Of a stretch of 64,000 bases of DNA, positions 32,209 through 41,407 are shown piece by piece. The notes beneath the pieces were generated by a model. That model worked only from the letters and a program-made list of their open reading frames with translations, was not told the DNA's origin and made no database searches. Source of the DNA: Aphanomyces cochlioides (taxonomy: Eukaryota > Oomycota > Saprolegniomycetes > Saprolegniales > Verrucalvaceae); NCBI GenBank assembly GCA_019828595.1, contig JAHQRK010000008.1, positions 1,860,001-1,924,000 of the forward strand. Direction: 5' to 3'. A program made the position numbers and the translations under genes. Every line of letters begins with the position of its first letter. Within the stretch, counting starts at the first letter, position 1.

Positions 32209-33188
32209 GCCTCTTTCATCCCTTTTTCTTGCCGCACTTGAACCGACATTCTCACAAAATCAAGCACACTACCATCGACACACAACAAGTATCACTCTGT
32301 CCCCTCGTCGTCAAAATAGCACCACCAGTCAACTAACACACACATTCCATTTGCCACACAAGGCCAGACGCATCGAAATGTTGTACCAACACACTACTCA
32401 ATATACCTGCACCGACATATGCGCAAGTCTGTGAACGCGGCCAAAAACATCGCTCGTTCAGTCCTCCTGAGATCTCTTCTTTGCATGCACTCATGCCACT
32501 TTGTGTCGTGACAACAAGAACACTACTAAACACCGCGGTCCCAATCACTGATCACATGTATTACCTCGTTAGACGCAGAGGCTTAATATTGAATCCCCAC
32601 GTTGCTTGATAAACGAAAGGTTGACAATACGACAGGAAAAACTCACGAATGTCTCACTCTTAGCTCTCAAAAGCAGTTCAATAGTGCCAGTGATTTCGAT
32701 AGTAGTGTCTACAGTCGAAATGAACCAGGGATCGTAGAGTCTCCATATTGCGAATACTTTTACACAAATGAATGCCGCTGTGGCTACAGTGGTAAAGTGT
32801 CAATGGGTTTGTTTTGAATGGAATGAGAAGTGTGTTTACGCAAGGACTCGATGTGTTTGTGCGCATCCTTCCAGCAAGCATACATCAAGAAAAGTGTAGC
32901 GTCGGTCACCGGGGTAAACGCCATGCATTTGTATATGTTTCTAAGGTTCAAGAATACATGAGAAAGGATCCGTCGATGAGTTCCAGCATTTTTAGTCGTT
33001 GGTGGCATGTATGAAGTCTTGTAGACGTCAGTATCTCTATTTTTGAGGTGGTTTCAAGTGGAAGAAATGTTTGAATTTTTGGTAAGGCGAAAGATGGAGT
33101 GCGAGTAGTTTGAGACGAGAGTGGGGTATGAATAGGAAGGTGTTTGAATGGCGGATTTAGAATTTGAAGTGTCCAATCAAGGCATGCC

Positions 33189-33202
33189 GCTCCTATGGCT
33201 CA
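33189..33202 (+). repeat. tRNA-Met 14-nt half-site
   Basis: Left copy of the target-site duplication of the intact family A LINE; the right copy is nt 1-14 of the tRNA at 41335. Confidence 0.94.
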
Positions 33203-33220
33203 ATGTCAATGGGGAGTCTA

Positions 33221-33244
33221 TTTGTAGTTAATGTAAACTACAAA
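33221..33244 (-). other. 3'-terminal hairpin, family A (intact copy)
   Basis: Same 9-bp stem as at 24434-24457. Confidence 0.65.
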
Positions 33245-33280
33245 CTAATATTGCCCGAAGGCTCATCCCATTTCCAACTG

Positions 33281-34495
33281 CTAGGCTGAATTGGAAATCA
33301 ATTTGGCTTTTCGTTTTCTTGATTCGCTGCGACGTTGGGACTTCGATTTCTTCGGTGTTTGTAAGCTAACACGGCGAATATGTCGGATAAAACTGACTCT
33401 TGGCATCTGACCCAGGGGGTATACATTTTCATTGTCTTGGATCATACATAGACTTCGGTCTATGCAGCGCTTGTATCGCTTGGCGAGGACCCAGCAATGG
33501 GATGTTGAATCAGTGACAGAAACAACCAAGAATTCTCCGTCAGGCTCATCCAATATCGCTCTACAGATATCACGAATTGGATCACCCACCGATTGCTTGA
33601 GCAGTTGACGGGAGAATATGGCGTCGTTGTAGTGGAATCCATGTGTGTATGCCAGCTTGAGAAAATCATGCATCTTGGAAGGGGGAATGCCCGCGTCTTG
33701 AGGAACTCCATGGGCCTCTTTGAAACCCGAAATGACTTCTTCGCTGAGCTCAAAATTGGAGACATTCAAATTGGTAGCAACGATTCGGATTGCAGCCGCA
33801 AGACAAGATTTGTCACTGTTGTTGCCAATTTCTAGCCACAGAGGATCCATCGCTCGAAATTCAGCAAGCGTTGGGGCGAGACCAGTGTTCGTGAGGAAGT
33901 GGGCTCCAGCTTGTCGCCATCGTTGGTACATCGCCACGGCTTCTTGACACCCGCTGAGGTCTTTTTCGTCGAACCAGTCTTTGTCGAGTCCATCCGGGCG
34001 TTGAAACTTCCAGTTGACTTGGTATTGAATAGTTGAAATTCGATTTCGCATTGATGCCACTTCGCGGTGGTCATCGATAAACAACACTTCATCGATGTCA
34101 TCATCGTCGGTTGGAATTCGCAGAGTGCGTGGGCGGTTGGTTGGGGCATCAGCCGTTGTCGCATTCGTTTGTGGCCTGGCTGGAACAGAAACATCGTCCA
34201 ATAGATCCATGAGGGATGGTAGCGGAGATCCATTGTCATTGCCCAAGGGGTCAAATTCGCGGGTGCTCGAGTTCAAAATGGACATATCAGGAGTAAATTG
34301 GTGTTCTTCAGTTGTAACTGGACTTGAAGGACGAGTGTCGGATGATTGCGTCATAGGTACAGAAATCTCAACTCCATCCACTCCCTCAAGAGTAATCCCT
34401 GGAGACATCGAGCTCCCCACACCTCGTGTAGTTATGGGTCTCGACGTCTGCGCGGGGAGTACGCTATCGGCAGTGAAAATCGTTGAAGCTTCCAT
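33281..34495 (-). CDS. ORF3: chromodomain-like plus Cys-peptidase-like protein
   Basis: 404 residues from the ATG at 34495, 214 nt after the ORF2 stop. Residues 1-130 are Ser/Thr/Pro- and Asp-rich. Residues about 135-192 read like a chromodomain: EVLFIDDHRE, then YQVNWKF, then DWFDEKDLSGCQEAVAMYQRW, matching the YxVxWKG ... W(E)xxxxLxxCxExIxxY pattern, with aromatic residues where the methyl-lysine cage lies. Residues 225-372 carry a papain/C39-like order: Cys231 in SDKSCLAAAIRI, a helical middle, GEFLVVSV, His333 in TSHCWVL and Asp354 in IQDNEN. Residues 380-398 are a basic nuclear-localisation-like tail. The frame is also open without ATG back to 35182, overlapping the ORF2 end by 157 codons. 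A chromatin-tethering and processing role is inference; neither domain has been tested by profile search. Absent from family B. Confidence 0.75.
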   Translation of the reverse strand: MEASTIFTADSVLPAQTSRPITTRGVGSSMSPGITLEGVDGVEISVPMTQSSDTRPSSPVTTEEHQFTPDMSILNSSTREFDPLGNDNGSPLPSLMDLLDDVSVPARPQTNATTADAPTNRPRTLRIPTDDDDIDEVLFIDDHREVASMRNRISTIQYQVNWKFQRPDGLDKDWFDEKDLSGCQEAVAMYQRWRQAGAHFLTNTGLAPTLAEFRAMDPLWLEIGNNSDKSCLAAAIRIVATNLNVSNFELSEEVISGFKEAHGVPQDAGIPPSKMHDFLKLAYTHGFHYNDAIFSRQLLKQSVGDPIRDICRAILDEPDGEFLVVSVTDSTSHCWVLAKRYKRCIDRSLCMIQDNENVYPLGQMPRVSFIRHIRRVSLQTPKKSKSQRRSESRKRKAKLISNSA

Positions 34496-34709
34496 TGTTG
34501 TTGTCTTGGGTAAAATCAAAAGTGAGTCTTGGAGAATTGTTTTGAGATTCTCACTGAACTTATTCTCAGTTGCGACACTTGAGTCAGGCACGATTTGATT
34601 GGGCAGTGAAATGTTTTGCGCGGATCGTGAGTGATGGTCGCCAGGATTCCCAATCAAAAAATTCAGCTGGGATACCAAGTCAAGAATACAGCTGGGGCTT
34701 GTAATCAAA

Positions 34710-37700
34710 TTACTGGTGTTCAACTCGAAAAGACATGGGATATTTTTCGAATAGCTCGTTGTATCCAGCTTGAGAGAAAAGGACTGAGACCGCTTCGATG
34801 ATGTTTCGATAGTCGAAGTCGTCAGGCGAGAGCAAACGAATTGTTCGCCTGATGGAAGCTGTCCAACTGACAAATATAATCTCGTTCCATAGTAAAATCG
34901 GTAGAGGCCTTTTGCCATCGAACTTGGTTGCATTTCTTTGAGTCCATAAGGAGTACGTGATGGAAGCACAAAGGAGGGACCATAATTTGAATAATGCGTC
35001 ATGCAGGTGTTTTCCTCGCGTATTGGTCTTGAAGCGACTGATATTCGTGGTGGTTGCCCAATCAAACTTAACACCATAAGCTCTCCATGCTCGCTCTTGG
35101 AACATCCAAACTTGATGTACATGATGACATGTATGGAAGGCATGATGAAAAGTCTCAACATCCGAGCAATCTTCATAGACACAACAAATAGCGTCAGGGT
35201 TTTGGATCTGCATATAGGAAAACCTCGAGTTGACGGGTAACATCTTCATGTGCAATCGAAACCATACATCGCCTTGAACAGGTGGAGGTAGATTACACAC
35301 AGTACGAATGAGACGGATATACTTTGCTATGTCTTTGTCAGTTCTTGTCGTAGTCTTCATAGGATGTATAGCTTCAGTCTGGGGGGCGTGGTAAGCTAAA
35401 TGCACCACGTTTTTCTTGGGCCACGACTCGAAAGGTAAATCAGCATCCTTGATTCTGGCTGTAAACGGATGTTGACAAGTCGGGACATTAGGCAGTGGCG
35501 ACCCTTGCCGAATGTCAAACGATCGAACAACTTTGTCGAAGATTCGTGTGAGTTGATTGTAAATGTCGGTTGTGCGGGGCAATGTGGCAAAGTCCATGAC
35601 TCCGTCCTGGTTTAGACAAACTTGGGCAGCTGGATTGTTCGACGACATTCGGTTCACGAACATGGTCTCTGTTGGCCAAGCGCCATGTGGGGTCAGGAAA
35701 TCCTTCAGGCATCTGAGACCATTTTTGGCCCCGTGGCGGCACCAGAGACGCATGTCTTCATCTTTCACGACATTTGCTAACATCTTAGCAGAGCCGAAGT
35801 GCATTGCGTCGTAGGCTGTGAGCCATACCGGGAGGTTCAGTACCGTGTCGAGATTTGGAGGCACGCCGATTCGCTTACTCATGTCTGTGGCTGACCAATG
35901 TTTCCAAGTATCAAGCCACAGTGGATGGAGCTCGCGAAGCAAAAGCCACTTGGAGCTTGCATTTGGGTAGTATGAAAGAAAATCGAATGGGTGACTGTCT
36001 CGGAATAACTGATGTATTGTGCGGCTAAATTGTCGCTGTACAAGTTTCTTCCACACCAGGATTTCACCAGGAGAATCGGCAGACATAAAGAGCTGTAAAC
36101 GAAGAAGGCGTTGTGTTCGCAGCCTCGATGCAATGTGGGGGATTCCCAGGCCTAAAGGCTTGTCGTACTGCCACCTTCTATGGATTGAGGGACGGTAACT
36201 CTCATCGAGCTGGGTCTTGCGGCAAAGTATGAACTTGTTTAACATTTGTTGCCACGTAACGACCATAGCAGGAGGCACAGGTACAACGGCTGTTACATGC
36301 CACAACATAGATAGCAACATCGTGGAGGCAATAAGCTTTCGGCCCTGCAATGTCCTTGCTCGTTTACCCCATAGTTGAAAGGACGAGATGAATTTGTCGT
36401 TGAGTTTTTGAAGTTGGGAGTCAGCCGAAAGTCGATGGCCAAAGAGAATACCAAGATATTTCGTACACTGACCAGTTGGTACGATATTGAGCAAACCATC
36501 TGCTTCGATGTCTTCTTGATCGAGATGGTCGTTGAGAACCAAGGTCATGCACTTGGAACGATTCAGACGGGCCCCTGAAGCCGTGCAAAACTCTTCCACA
36601 ATTGCCATTTGCTCCACAGCAGATTGCAGCGAGTTTGATAACAACGTCGAGTCGTCGGCAAAGAATATACTCGTAATAACTGAGTCGTGGGGGAGAGCGA
36701 TTCCAAGATGTGGGGACGCTCGGAGCATCTCACCAAGAGGTTCTAGGTATAGGACGAACAGTAGGCATGATAAAGGACAGCCTTGTTTGACGCCTCGGGT
36801 AGGTCGGATCTTAGGGCCAAGCTCGCCATTGAAGATGATCTGGACCAAAGGTGAGTCGTACAAAAGAGCTACCCACGCAATGAAACCATCACCAGTGTTG
36901 ACTTCTCTCAGCACATCAAGCATAAATTCTCGATCCACCATGTCGTACGCTTTCGAAAAGTCAAGGAATGTTGCATAGTAGTCGTGATCTTCGTTGGTGC
37001 AAAACGTTTGCAAAGTTTGCACAAGCAGGACGTGGTCATGCAGCCGTCGTCCTGGGACAAAGCCAGCTTGACTTGGGTGAATGAGATGAGGAGCTACTGT
37101 AGCCAGGCGATAAGCGAGGGCACGGGATAGTATCTTCACCTCCACTGACATGAGTGCAATAGGTCGGTAGTTTCCAGGATCGCCTCGATCACCAGCTTTG
37201 AAGAGCAGAGCCACAGCACTACGCCTTTGTTGAAGGAGTAGTTTACCGTGGTGGTGAAGTTGGTAGTTGAAGACCCTGACCAGGATTTCGGAGAAAGCCT
37301 CGGGTGCTACTTGGAAGAAGGCCGCTGGCCATCCATCAGGACCAGGAGACTTGTTTGGACTCATTGTCTTGAGAGCACTACACAGCTCGGCTGCTGTGAT
37401 AGGTCTGTCTAGCTCCTCGCGTTGCTCATCATTGAGTTTGCGGGAGATAAACCGTATGACAGCCCTCCGCCTCGCCCGGTTTAGCCGAGGTTGTTCGCCA
37501 CGAGTGGTAGTCATTATTGCCTTCCAATGGGCAGTGAATCTCTCTTTGATAGTGGTAGGATCAGACACGGGAATGCCATCGACGTTGACCGTCGTGATAG
37601 GAACCTTGAGTCCTTGTGGCCTTCGAAAGAAGTGGCTCGTACCGCGTTCGTTGATATTTGCATGAAAATCGAATTGCTGATCCATGCGGTATTGGCGATA

Positions 37701-38825
37701 TTCGATTCTTGCGTTTTCCAGCGCCAACCGAGTAGCATCAACGGCAGCCTCGTCGAGCAAGCCAGCTTCGTATGATCGTTGTGCAGATATATGTCTCAGT
37801 TTTAGGCTTTTGAGCTCGTGTTGCATGGATTGGAGGTGGTGGCGATGACATTGTTGTAAACGTCGTTTGATTCGCTTAAGCCACCCATACCAGACGGCTC
37901 CCATGTTTGTCGATTCGTCCGCACGCATCTCAGAGAGGAGGTGTGATGCCTCTTCTCGTATGGCTTTGATGACGAGCGGGTCTTTGAGTAGCTCTCTCGG
38001 CAGCCTCCAGTAGCCACGGGTCGTGGGTGTATGACTTGTAGAGAGAACGACAGTGTGCTCCAAGTGATCTCCGGCAAAGCTGTTAGTGGCATATTTTGAG
38101 CTTTGGTAGGATTGGGCAACTAAATCTTGGTCAATGAACCAGTAGTCCAGACGATTGCTTCGTCCTGGACCGCTTGCCAGTCTTTCGTGAGGGTGGTGTA
38201 GGCGCCACGCGTCGATGACTCCTAGTTGTGACAGCCAGGCAAGACATTCGACTTTTCCAAAGGTGTGATCTTGCCGTGGTTTGGAAGCATCGAGGTGTTC
38301 GTTGACAGGAAGGTTAAAATCTCCCCCAACCAGGTGTACACTGTTAGCTTCAAAAGTGCGAGGGAGACTGTCAAAGAAACTAGCCCGATGTTGAGGGGTA
38401 ACTGGCGCGTAAATGTTGTGGATGTAGACTGGGGTTTCATCCCAGTACGTTTTGATCACAATATAACGGCCAGGGATATCGTGTTGTGATAAGTGCACCA
38501 GGCTTGAGAATCCAGGCATCGATTCGTGAAAGTATGATGCAACGCCACATCGACGGTTGTTCAAATTGTCCGTGCGGGTTGTTCGTAAGTCGTTGGTAAA
38601 AAGTTTGTACTTGCTAACACCCACTTCGTTGTCGAGGTGAGTGTGGAAAGTGTCAAGATGTTTTGCGTTGTTGAGTTTCGTTTCTTGAAAGAGAACAGCT
38701 TGTGTCGGTTTCCGAAGACGCCGTGCAACAAGATGTCCGTTTTCTTTCAGCCCATTGAGGTTGCTCGTCGTCACTTCAAGTATGGGGAGCTTGACAAAAT
38801 GACCAGCCGCGACCACTTTAGCCAC
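34710..38825 (-). CDS. ORF2: endonuclease-reverse transcriptase, family A
   Basis: 1371 codons. AP endonuclease (about 1-260): TTSNLNGL, LFQETKL, HNIYAPV, GGDFNLP (~169), NRLDYWFID (~225), AGDHLEH (~252). RT (about 540-830): NYRPIALMSVEV, QAGFVPGRRLHDHV, FLDFSKAYDMVD, GVKQGCPLSC, FFADDSTLL (~722), KYLGILFG. The C-terminal finger CX4CX7HX4C starts near residue 1220 (CVYEDCSDVETFHHAFHTC). The endonuclease should nick the tRNA sense strand after A14; the RT extends from that end. The frame begins at GTG 38825 inside the end of ORF1. The first ATG would remove the catalytic EN Asn and Glu, so expression needs +1 frameshifting, stop-restart or non-AUG initiation. Confidence 0.95.
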   Translation of the reverse strand: MAKVVAAGHFVKLPILEVTTSNLNGLKENGHLVARRLRKPTQAVLFQETKLNNAKHLDTFHTHLDNEVGVSKYKLFTNDLRTTRTDNLNNRRCGVASYFHESMPGFSSLVHLSQHDIPGRYIVIKTYWDETPVYIHNIYAPVTPQHRASFFDSLPRTFEANSVHLVGGDFNLPVNEHLDASKPRQDHTFGKVECLAWLSQLGVIDAWRLHHPHERLASGPGRSNRLDYWFIDQDLVAQSYQSSKYATNSFAGDHLEHTVVLSTSHTPTTRGYWRLPRELLKDPLVIKAIREEASHLLSEMRADESTNMGAVWYGWLKRIKRRLQQCHRHHLQSMQHELKSLKLRHISAQRSYEAGLLDEAAVDATRLALENARIEYRQYRMDQQFDFHANINERGTSHFFRRPQGLKVPITTVNVDGIPVSDPTTIKERFTAHWKAIMTTTRGEQPRLNRARRRAVIRFISRKLNDEQREELDRPITAAELCSALKTMSPNKSPGPDGWPAAFFQVAPEAFSEILVRVFNYQLHHHGKLLLQQRRSAVALLFKAGDRGDPGNYRPIALMSVEVKILSRALAYRLATVAPHLIHPSQAGFVPGRRLHDHVLLVQTLQTFCTNEDHDYYATFLDFSKAYDMVDREFMLDVLREVNTGDGFIAWVALLYDSPLVQIIFNGELGPKIRPTRGVKQGCPLSCLLFVLYLEPLGEMLRASPHLGIALPHDSVITSIFFADDSTLLSNSLQSAVEQMAIVEEFCTASGARLNRSKCMTLVLNDHLDQEDIEADGLLNIVPTGQCTKYLGILFGHRLSADSQLQKLNDKFISSFQLWGKRARTLQGRKLIASTMLLSMLWHVTAVVPVPPAMVVTWQQMLNKFILCRKTQLDESYRPSIHRRWQYDKPLGLGIPHIASRLRTQRLLRLQLFMSADSPGEILVWKKLVQRQFSRTIHQLFRDSHPFDFLSYYPNASSKWLLLRELHPLWLDTWKHWSATDMSKRIGVPPNLDTVLNLPVWLTAYDAMHFGSAKMLANVVKDEDMRLWCRHGAKNGLRCLKDFLTPHGAWPTETMFVNRMSSNNPAAQVCLNQDGVMDFATLPRTTDIYNQLTRIFDKVVRSFDIRQGSPLPNVPTCQHPFTARIKDADLPFESWPKKNVVHLAYHAPQTEAIHPMKTTTRTDKDIAKYIRLIRTVCNLPPPVQGDVWFRLHMKMLPVNSRFSYMQIQNPDAICCVYEDCSDVETFHHAFHTCHHVHQVWMFQERAWRAYGVKFDWATTTNISRFKTNTRGKHLHDALFKLWSLLCASITYSLWTQRNATKFDGKRPLPILLWNEIIFVSWTASIRRTIRLLSPDDFDYRNIIEAVSVLFSQAGYNELFEKYPMSFRVEHQ
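38804..38820 (-). promoter_or_regulatory. ORF1 stop / ORF2 entry, family A
   Basis: The sense sequence TAAAGTGGTCGCGGCTG starts with the ORF1 stop; read +1 it is codons of ORF2 (GCT AAA GTG GTC GCG). The ORF2 frame is closed by TAG 33 nt upstream, leaving a short window for a frameshift. Family B (55861-55876) and family C (16352-16368) keep the same arrangement and nearly the same bases. Confidence 0.6.
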
Positions 38826-41283
38826 GGGAAGCGATCGTTGTGAGATCCGCTAGGTCGCCGTGAATTAAAGTAGGTTCGCTTGGGTGAAACATGACTTGAT
38901 TGTGGAGAGTGATATCCAAATCGTTGCTTTCGTGTAGTTGAAGGATTTTTGTCATGATGTGACACATCGATTCTCCGTCGCCAGTGTACATGAATTCCAT
39001 TCTGTTCCATATGTGGAGGCCAAGGTCGGTGTACATCAGGAGTGACATGAGCGTTTCGGAGGATAGACTGCGTTTACCAAGGCGAGAGGGTAACGCTGTC
39101 ACTGGACTTTTTGTTGAGGCCAAAATTGCCGCATCGCTATTGAAATATAGTGGAGCATGAACTGCCATCAATACTTCTGCAATGGCCAGCACTTCTTCGA
39201 CTTCAACTCTGTTGAGGACGATGTCATCATCGGTGATGATTGCCTCGATGAGTGGGAGGTTGTTGACCATCTTCTGGTCACTGAACACCGAGATCACGTG
39301 GTCGTGAGTGATTGGAGTGCCGAATGTTGCCTCGTAGAGCTGACCAAAAGATTTTGTGCCACCACCAGACGCTCTTAGCCAACGATTAAGCAGTCGAAGA
39401 CGAACAAAGTATTCGAAGCTGTCACGATTGGAGACAAAAATTTGGTGCAGTTGCAGTCCAAATTCGATTGGCGCACGTTCTAGATGGATGCAGATCGTGT
39501 CAACACGCCCGTCCGTAATCAATTTCAATAAGTTGAAGGAATCGTGCGCTAACGCTTCCTTAACTTGGGCCGGGATATGTTGTGGTGCGTTTTGAGCCTT
39601 GGTGTCAAGGTCGTTGAGCTCGGCAAGTATGGCATCGAGAGACTTCTCAAACCTTTGGATTGAGCCCTCGTGGGGTTTGATCCCGCTAATGAACTCTTCA
39701 GCGGCAACGTGCACCTTGTCACCAGATTTGAGTGTCAGCTTTGGAACAATTACTTTGACAGTGGTGTTGCCAACTGTCGTTTCGTGTTCCTCGGGCTCAA
39801 CATTAGCGCGTTCGTCCAGAGCCGCAAACATGTTCGGGGAGATCCAAGGACGATCAGGAGCTGGGATTGAGCCAGCGGAGATTGGGGTTTTCTTTCTTTT
39901 GCCTGTAGTTTGAACTTCAGTCCATTCCTTGTTGCTGTCTCGGGTCGTTTTCTGCCGTTTGGCAGTGGATGTCGAGACAGCGGCGTCTCCCCGTGGGCGG
40001 TGAGGGGTTGCGTGAAGTCCATGTTGGGTGGCGATTACATCGAGGTCAAGGCGCGCGAGCTTCTTGTCACGGTAAAACCATCCTTGACCAAACACGCGGA
40101 GGCACCGACCCTTGAAAATGAATTCTTCAATTGATCGACCGTCATTGTGCATAGATTCGGGTATAGCTGTCCCTTCAAAATACAAGCGATAACGAGAGCT
40201 AGCCAAGCCAGTCGTCGAGGAAACTGTGGAGTATGAGCCCCACAAAAAGCGCGGCTCAAGCTTTGACATGATGCTGAACATGAGACGTTCTTCATCCTGT
40301 CCTTGGAGACCAGATGGGATATCGATGAAATATCCATCAAGTATATGGGGCTCTGTCATGACAAATCTCTGAGAGCTGCCATCCTTTGCCACTTGGATCT
40401 TGAGAGAGACTCCACGCAGCTTTTTAAGAGCATCTTCAGAGGCTATGCCCCACTTGAGAAGACGATTGGAGACATCTTTCTCGCACTTGATGACATCGAC
40501 AAATGCATCGTCCAAATCAAGCGCTTGGTTGTCAAACAATAGAGATGTCATTGCCTTGGAGATGTCGATGTATTTGGTGTATTGGCCAGTGGACATTTGT
40601 AGCCAGCCAACAACATCTCTGGGGGAATGTTTTTGGATGGGCAAAGTGTCGTCAAACGTGAGAGATCCTGTCGCGCGTTTTTGCAACAAGGACGCCAGCT
40701 CGGCCATAGTTGGTCGATAATGGCCGACGTCACTGTTCCGCTGAGCCTTGGCAGATTTAGCTCTCTGCTTGGCTTGGAATTCCCACACGCATTCGTTTGG
40801 CTTTTTGGTCGAGGTGTTCGACTCGGGTGGTATTGGCACGGAGCGTGTTGTAGCAGGAGGCGAGGCATCGATTTGAGCTTCAGGCTCCATTTCCACATCA
40901 ACATTGGTGTCGCGAATCGATTGGTCTTCAGAGCGCGGCTCCAGCTCAGTGGCTTGAGTAATCGGTGGGGTATGTGGTTGGTTGTTGTTGGAGATATCCT
41001 CTATGTCTTCATCAGGCATCGGAGAAACATTATCCTTGTTGACAGTTTTGTCGCTGGTACGAGCGCTTGGTAATGGCACGCGACCACCGAGTGTAGCAAG
41101 ACGTATGGGCGGTTGAGCAGCAGGCGGAGTTTTGTCGATGATTGAGTCAGGTTCATCGTCATCATCATCGTCAACAATCACCTCCATGATACTAGAAGCG
41201 TCCGAGGTATTGCGAAAGGGAGAGGCAGAAAAAGCTGAGGGCTTGTGTGCATGAGCACGGCTGGAAGAGCGGGTAGTCGCCAT
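38818..41283 (-). CDS. ORF1 protein, family A
   Basis: 821 residues from ATG 41283 (MATTRSSSRAHAHK). An acidic, low-complexity N-terminus (DDDDDDEPD near residue 40) is followed by a folded-looking core (WEFQAKQRAKSAKA, TFDDTLPIQKHSPRDVVGWLQ) and a segment SSRYRLYFEG ... KGRCLRVFGQGWFYRDKKLARLDLD that resembles an RNA-binding RRM-like fold by pattern only. A basic linker (KRQKTTRD, GKRKKTP) and a helical C-terminal domain (HIWNRMEFMYTGD) follow. No CCHC knuckle is present. The frame also stays open upstream through the antisense tRNA, but that part is tRNA sequence and is not counted. Presumed role: binding the LINE RNA. Confidence 0.88.
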   Translation of the reverse strand: MATTRSSSRAHAHKPSAFSASPFRNTSDASSIMEVIVDDDDDDEPDSIIDKTPPAAQPPIRLATLGGRVPLPSARTSDKTVNKDNVSPMPDEDIEDISNNNQPHTPPITQATELEPRSEDQSIRDTNVDVEMEPEAQIDASPPATTRSVPIPPESNTSTKKPNECVWEFQAKQRAKSAKAQRNSDVGHYRPTMAELASLLQKRATGSLTFDDTLPIQKHSPRDVVGWLQMSTGQYTKYIDISKAMTSLLFDNQALDLDDAFVDVIKCEKDVSNRLLKWGIASEDALKKLRGVSLKIQVAKDGSSQRFVMTEPHILDGYFIDIPSGLQGQDEERLMFSIMSKLEPRFLWGSYSTVSSTTGLASSRYRLYFEGTAIPESMHNDGRSIEEFIFKGRCLRVFGQGWFYRDKKLARLDLDVIATQHGLHATPHRPRGDAAVSTSTAKRQKTTRDSNKEWTEVQTTGKRKKTPISAGSIPAPDRPWISPNMFAALDERANVEPEEHETTVGNTTVKVIVPKLTLKSGDKVHVAAEEFISGIKPHEGSIQRFEKSLDAILAELNDLDTKAQNAPQHIPAQVKEALAHDSFNLLKLITDGRVDTICIHLERAPIEFGLQLHQIFVSNRDSFEYFVRLRLLNRWLRASGGGTKSFGQLYEATFGTPITHDHVISVFSDQKMVNNLPLIEAIITDDDIVLNRVEVEEVLAIAEVLMAVHAPLYFNSDAAILASTKSPVTALPSRLGKRSLSSETLMSLLMYTDLGLHIWNRMEFMYTGDGESMCHIMTKILQLHESNDLDITLHNQVMFHPSEPTLIHGDLADLTTIASRG

Positions 41284-41334
41284 GTTGTCAGTTTTGGACA
41301 GTGGTACTGCGGGGTAGCTGGCAAATTGGAAACT

Positions 41335-41407
41335 GCTCCTATGGCTCAGTTGGTAGAGCGTCAGTCTCATAATCTGAAGGTCGCCAGTTCGATCCTGGCT
41401 GGGAGCA
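41335..41407 (+). tRNA. tRNA-Met: tRNA-Met(CAU)
   Basis: Reference sequence, regenerated at the 5' end of the intact family A LINE; its leader is LINE 5' UTR (ttggaaact). Confidence 0.96.

Larger units (their letters stand above)
30030..33202 (+). repeat. tRNA-Met array block 2: three units plus half-site
   Basis: Units at 30030, 31083 and 32136. Spacers share tccaatcaagg with later blocks. The third unit has cgtcgtcAaaatag, also seen in the unit at 41335. Confidence 0.95.
33203..41334 (-). mobile_element. Intact full-length family A LINE inserted in tRNA-Met
   Basis: 8132 bp, with all three ORFs open, the best candidate for an active source element here. Sense order: 51-nt 5' UTR, ORF1 (38818-41283), ORF2 (34710-38825), ORF3 (33281-34495), 78-nt 3' tail with a hairpin and no poly(A). 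Target-site duplication gctcctatggctca (14 bp). EN/RT organisation and the C-terminal CX4CX7HX4C finger place it among AP-endonuclease LINEs of the L1/Tx1 type, a group that includes other RNA-gene-specific elements (established for the group; assignment here is from motifs only). Confidence 0.94.

Noticed and set aside
33281..35182. 633-codon reading of ORF3 starting with GTG
   Set aside because: The first 157 codons overlap ORF2 in another frame and start at a non-ATG codon; the supported start is ATG 34495.
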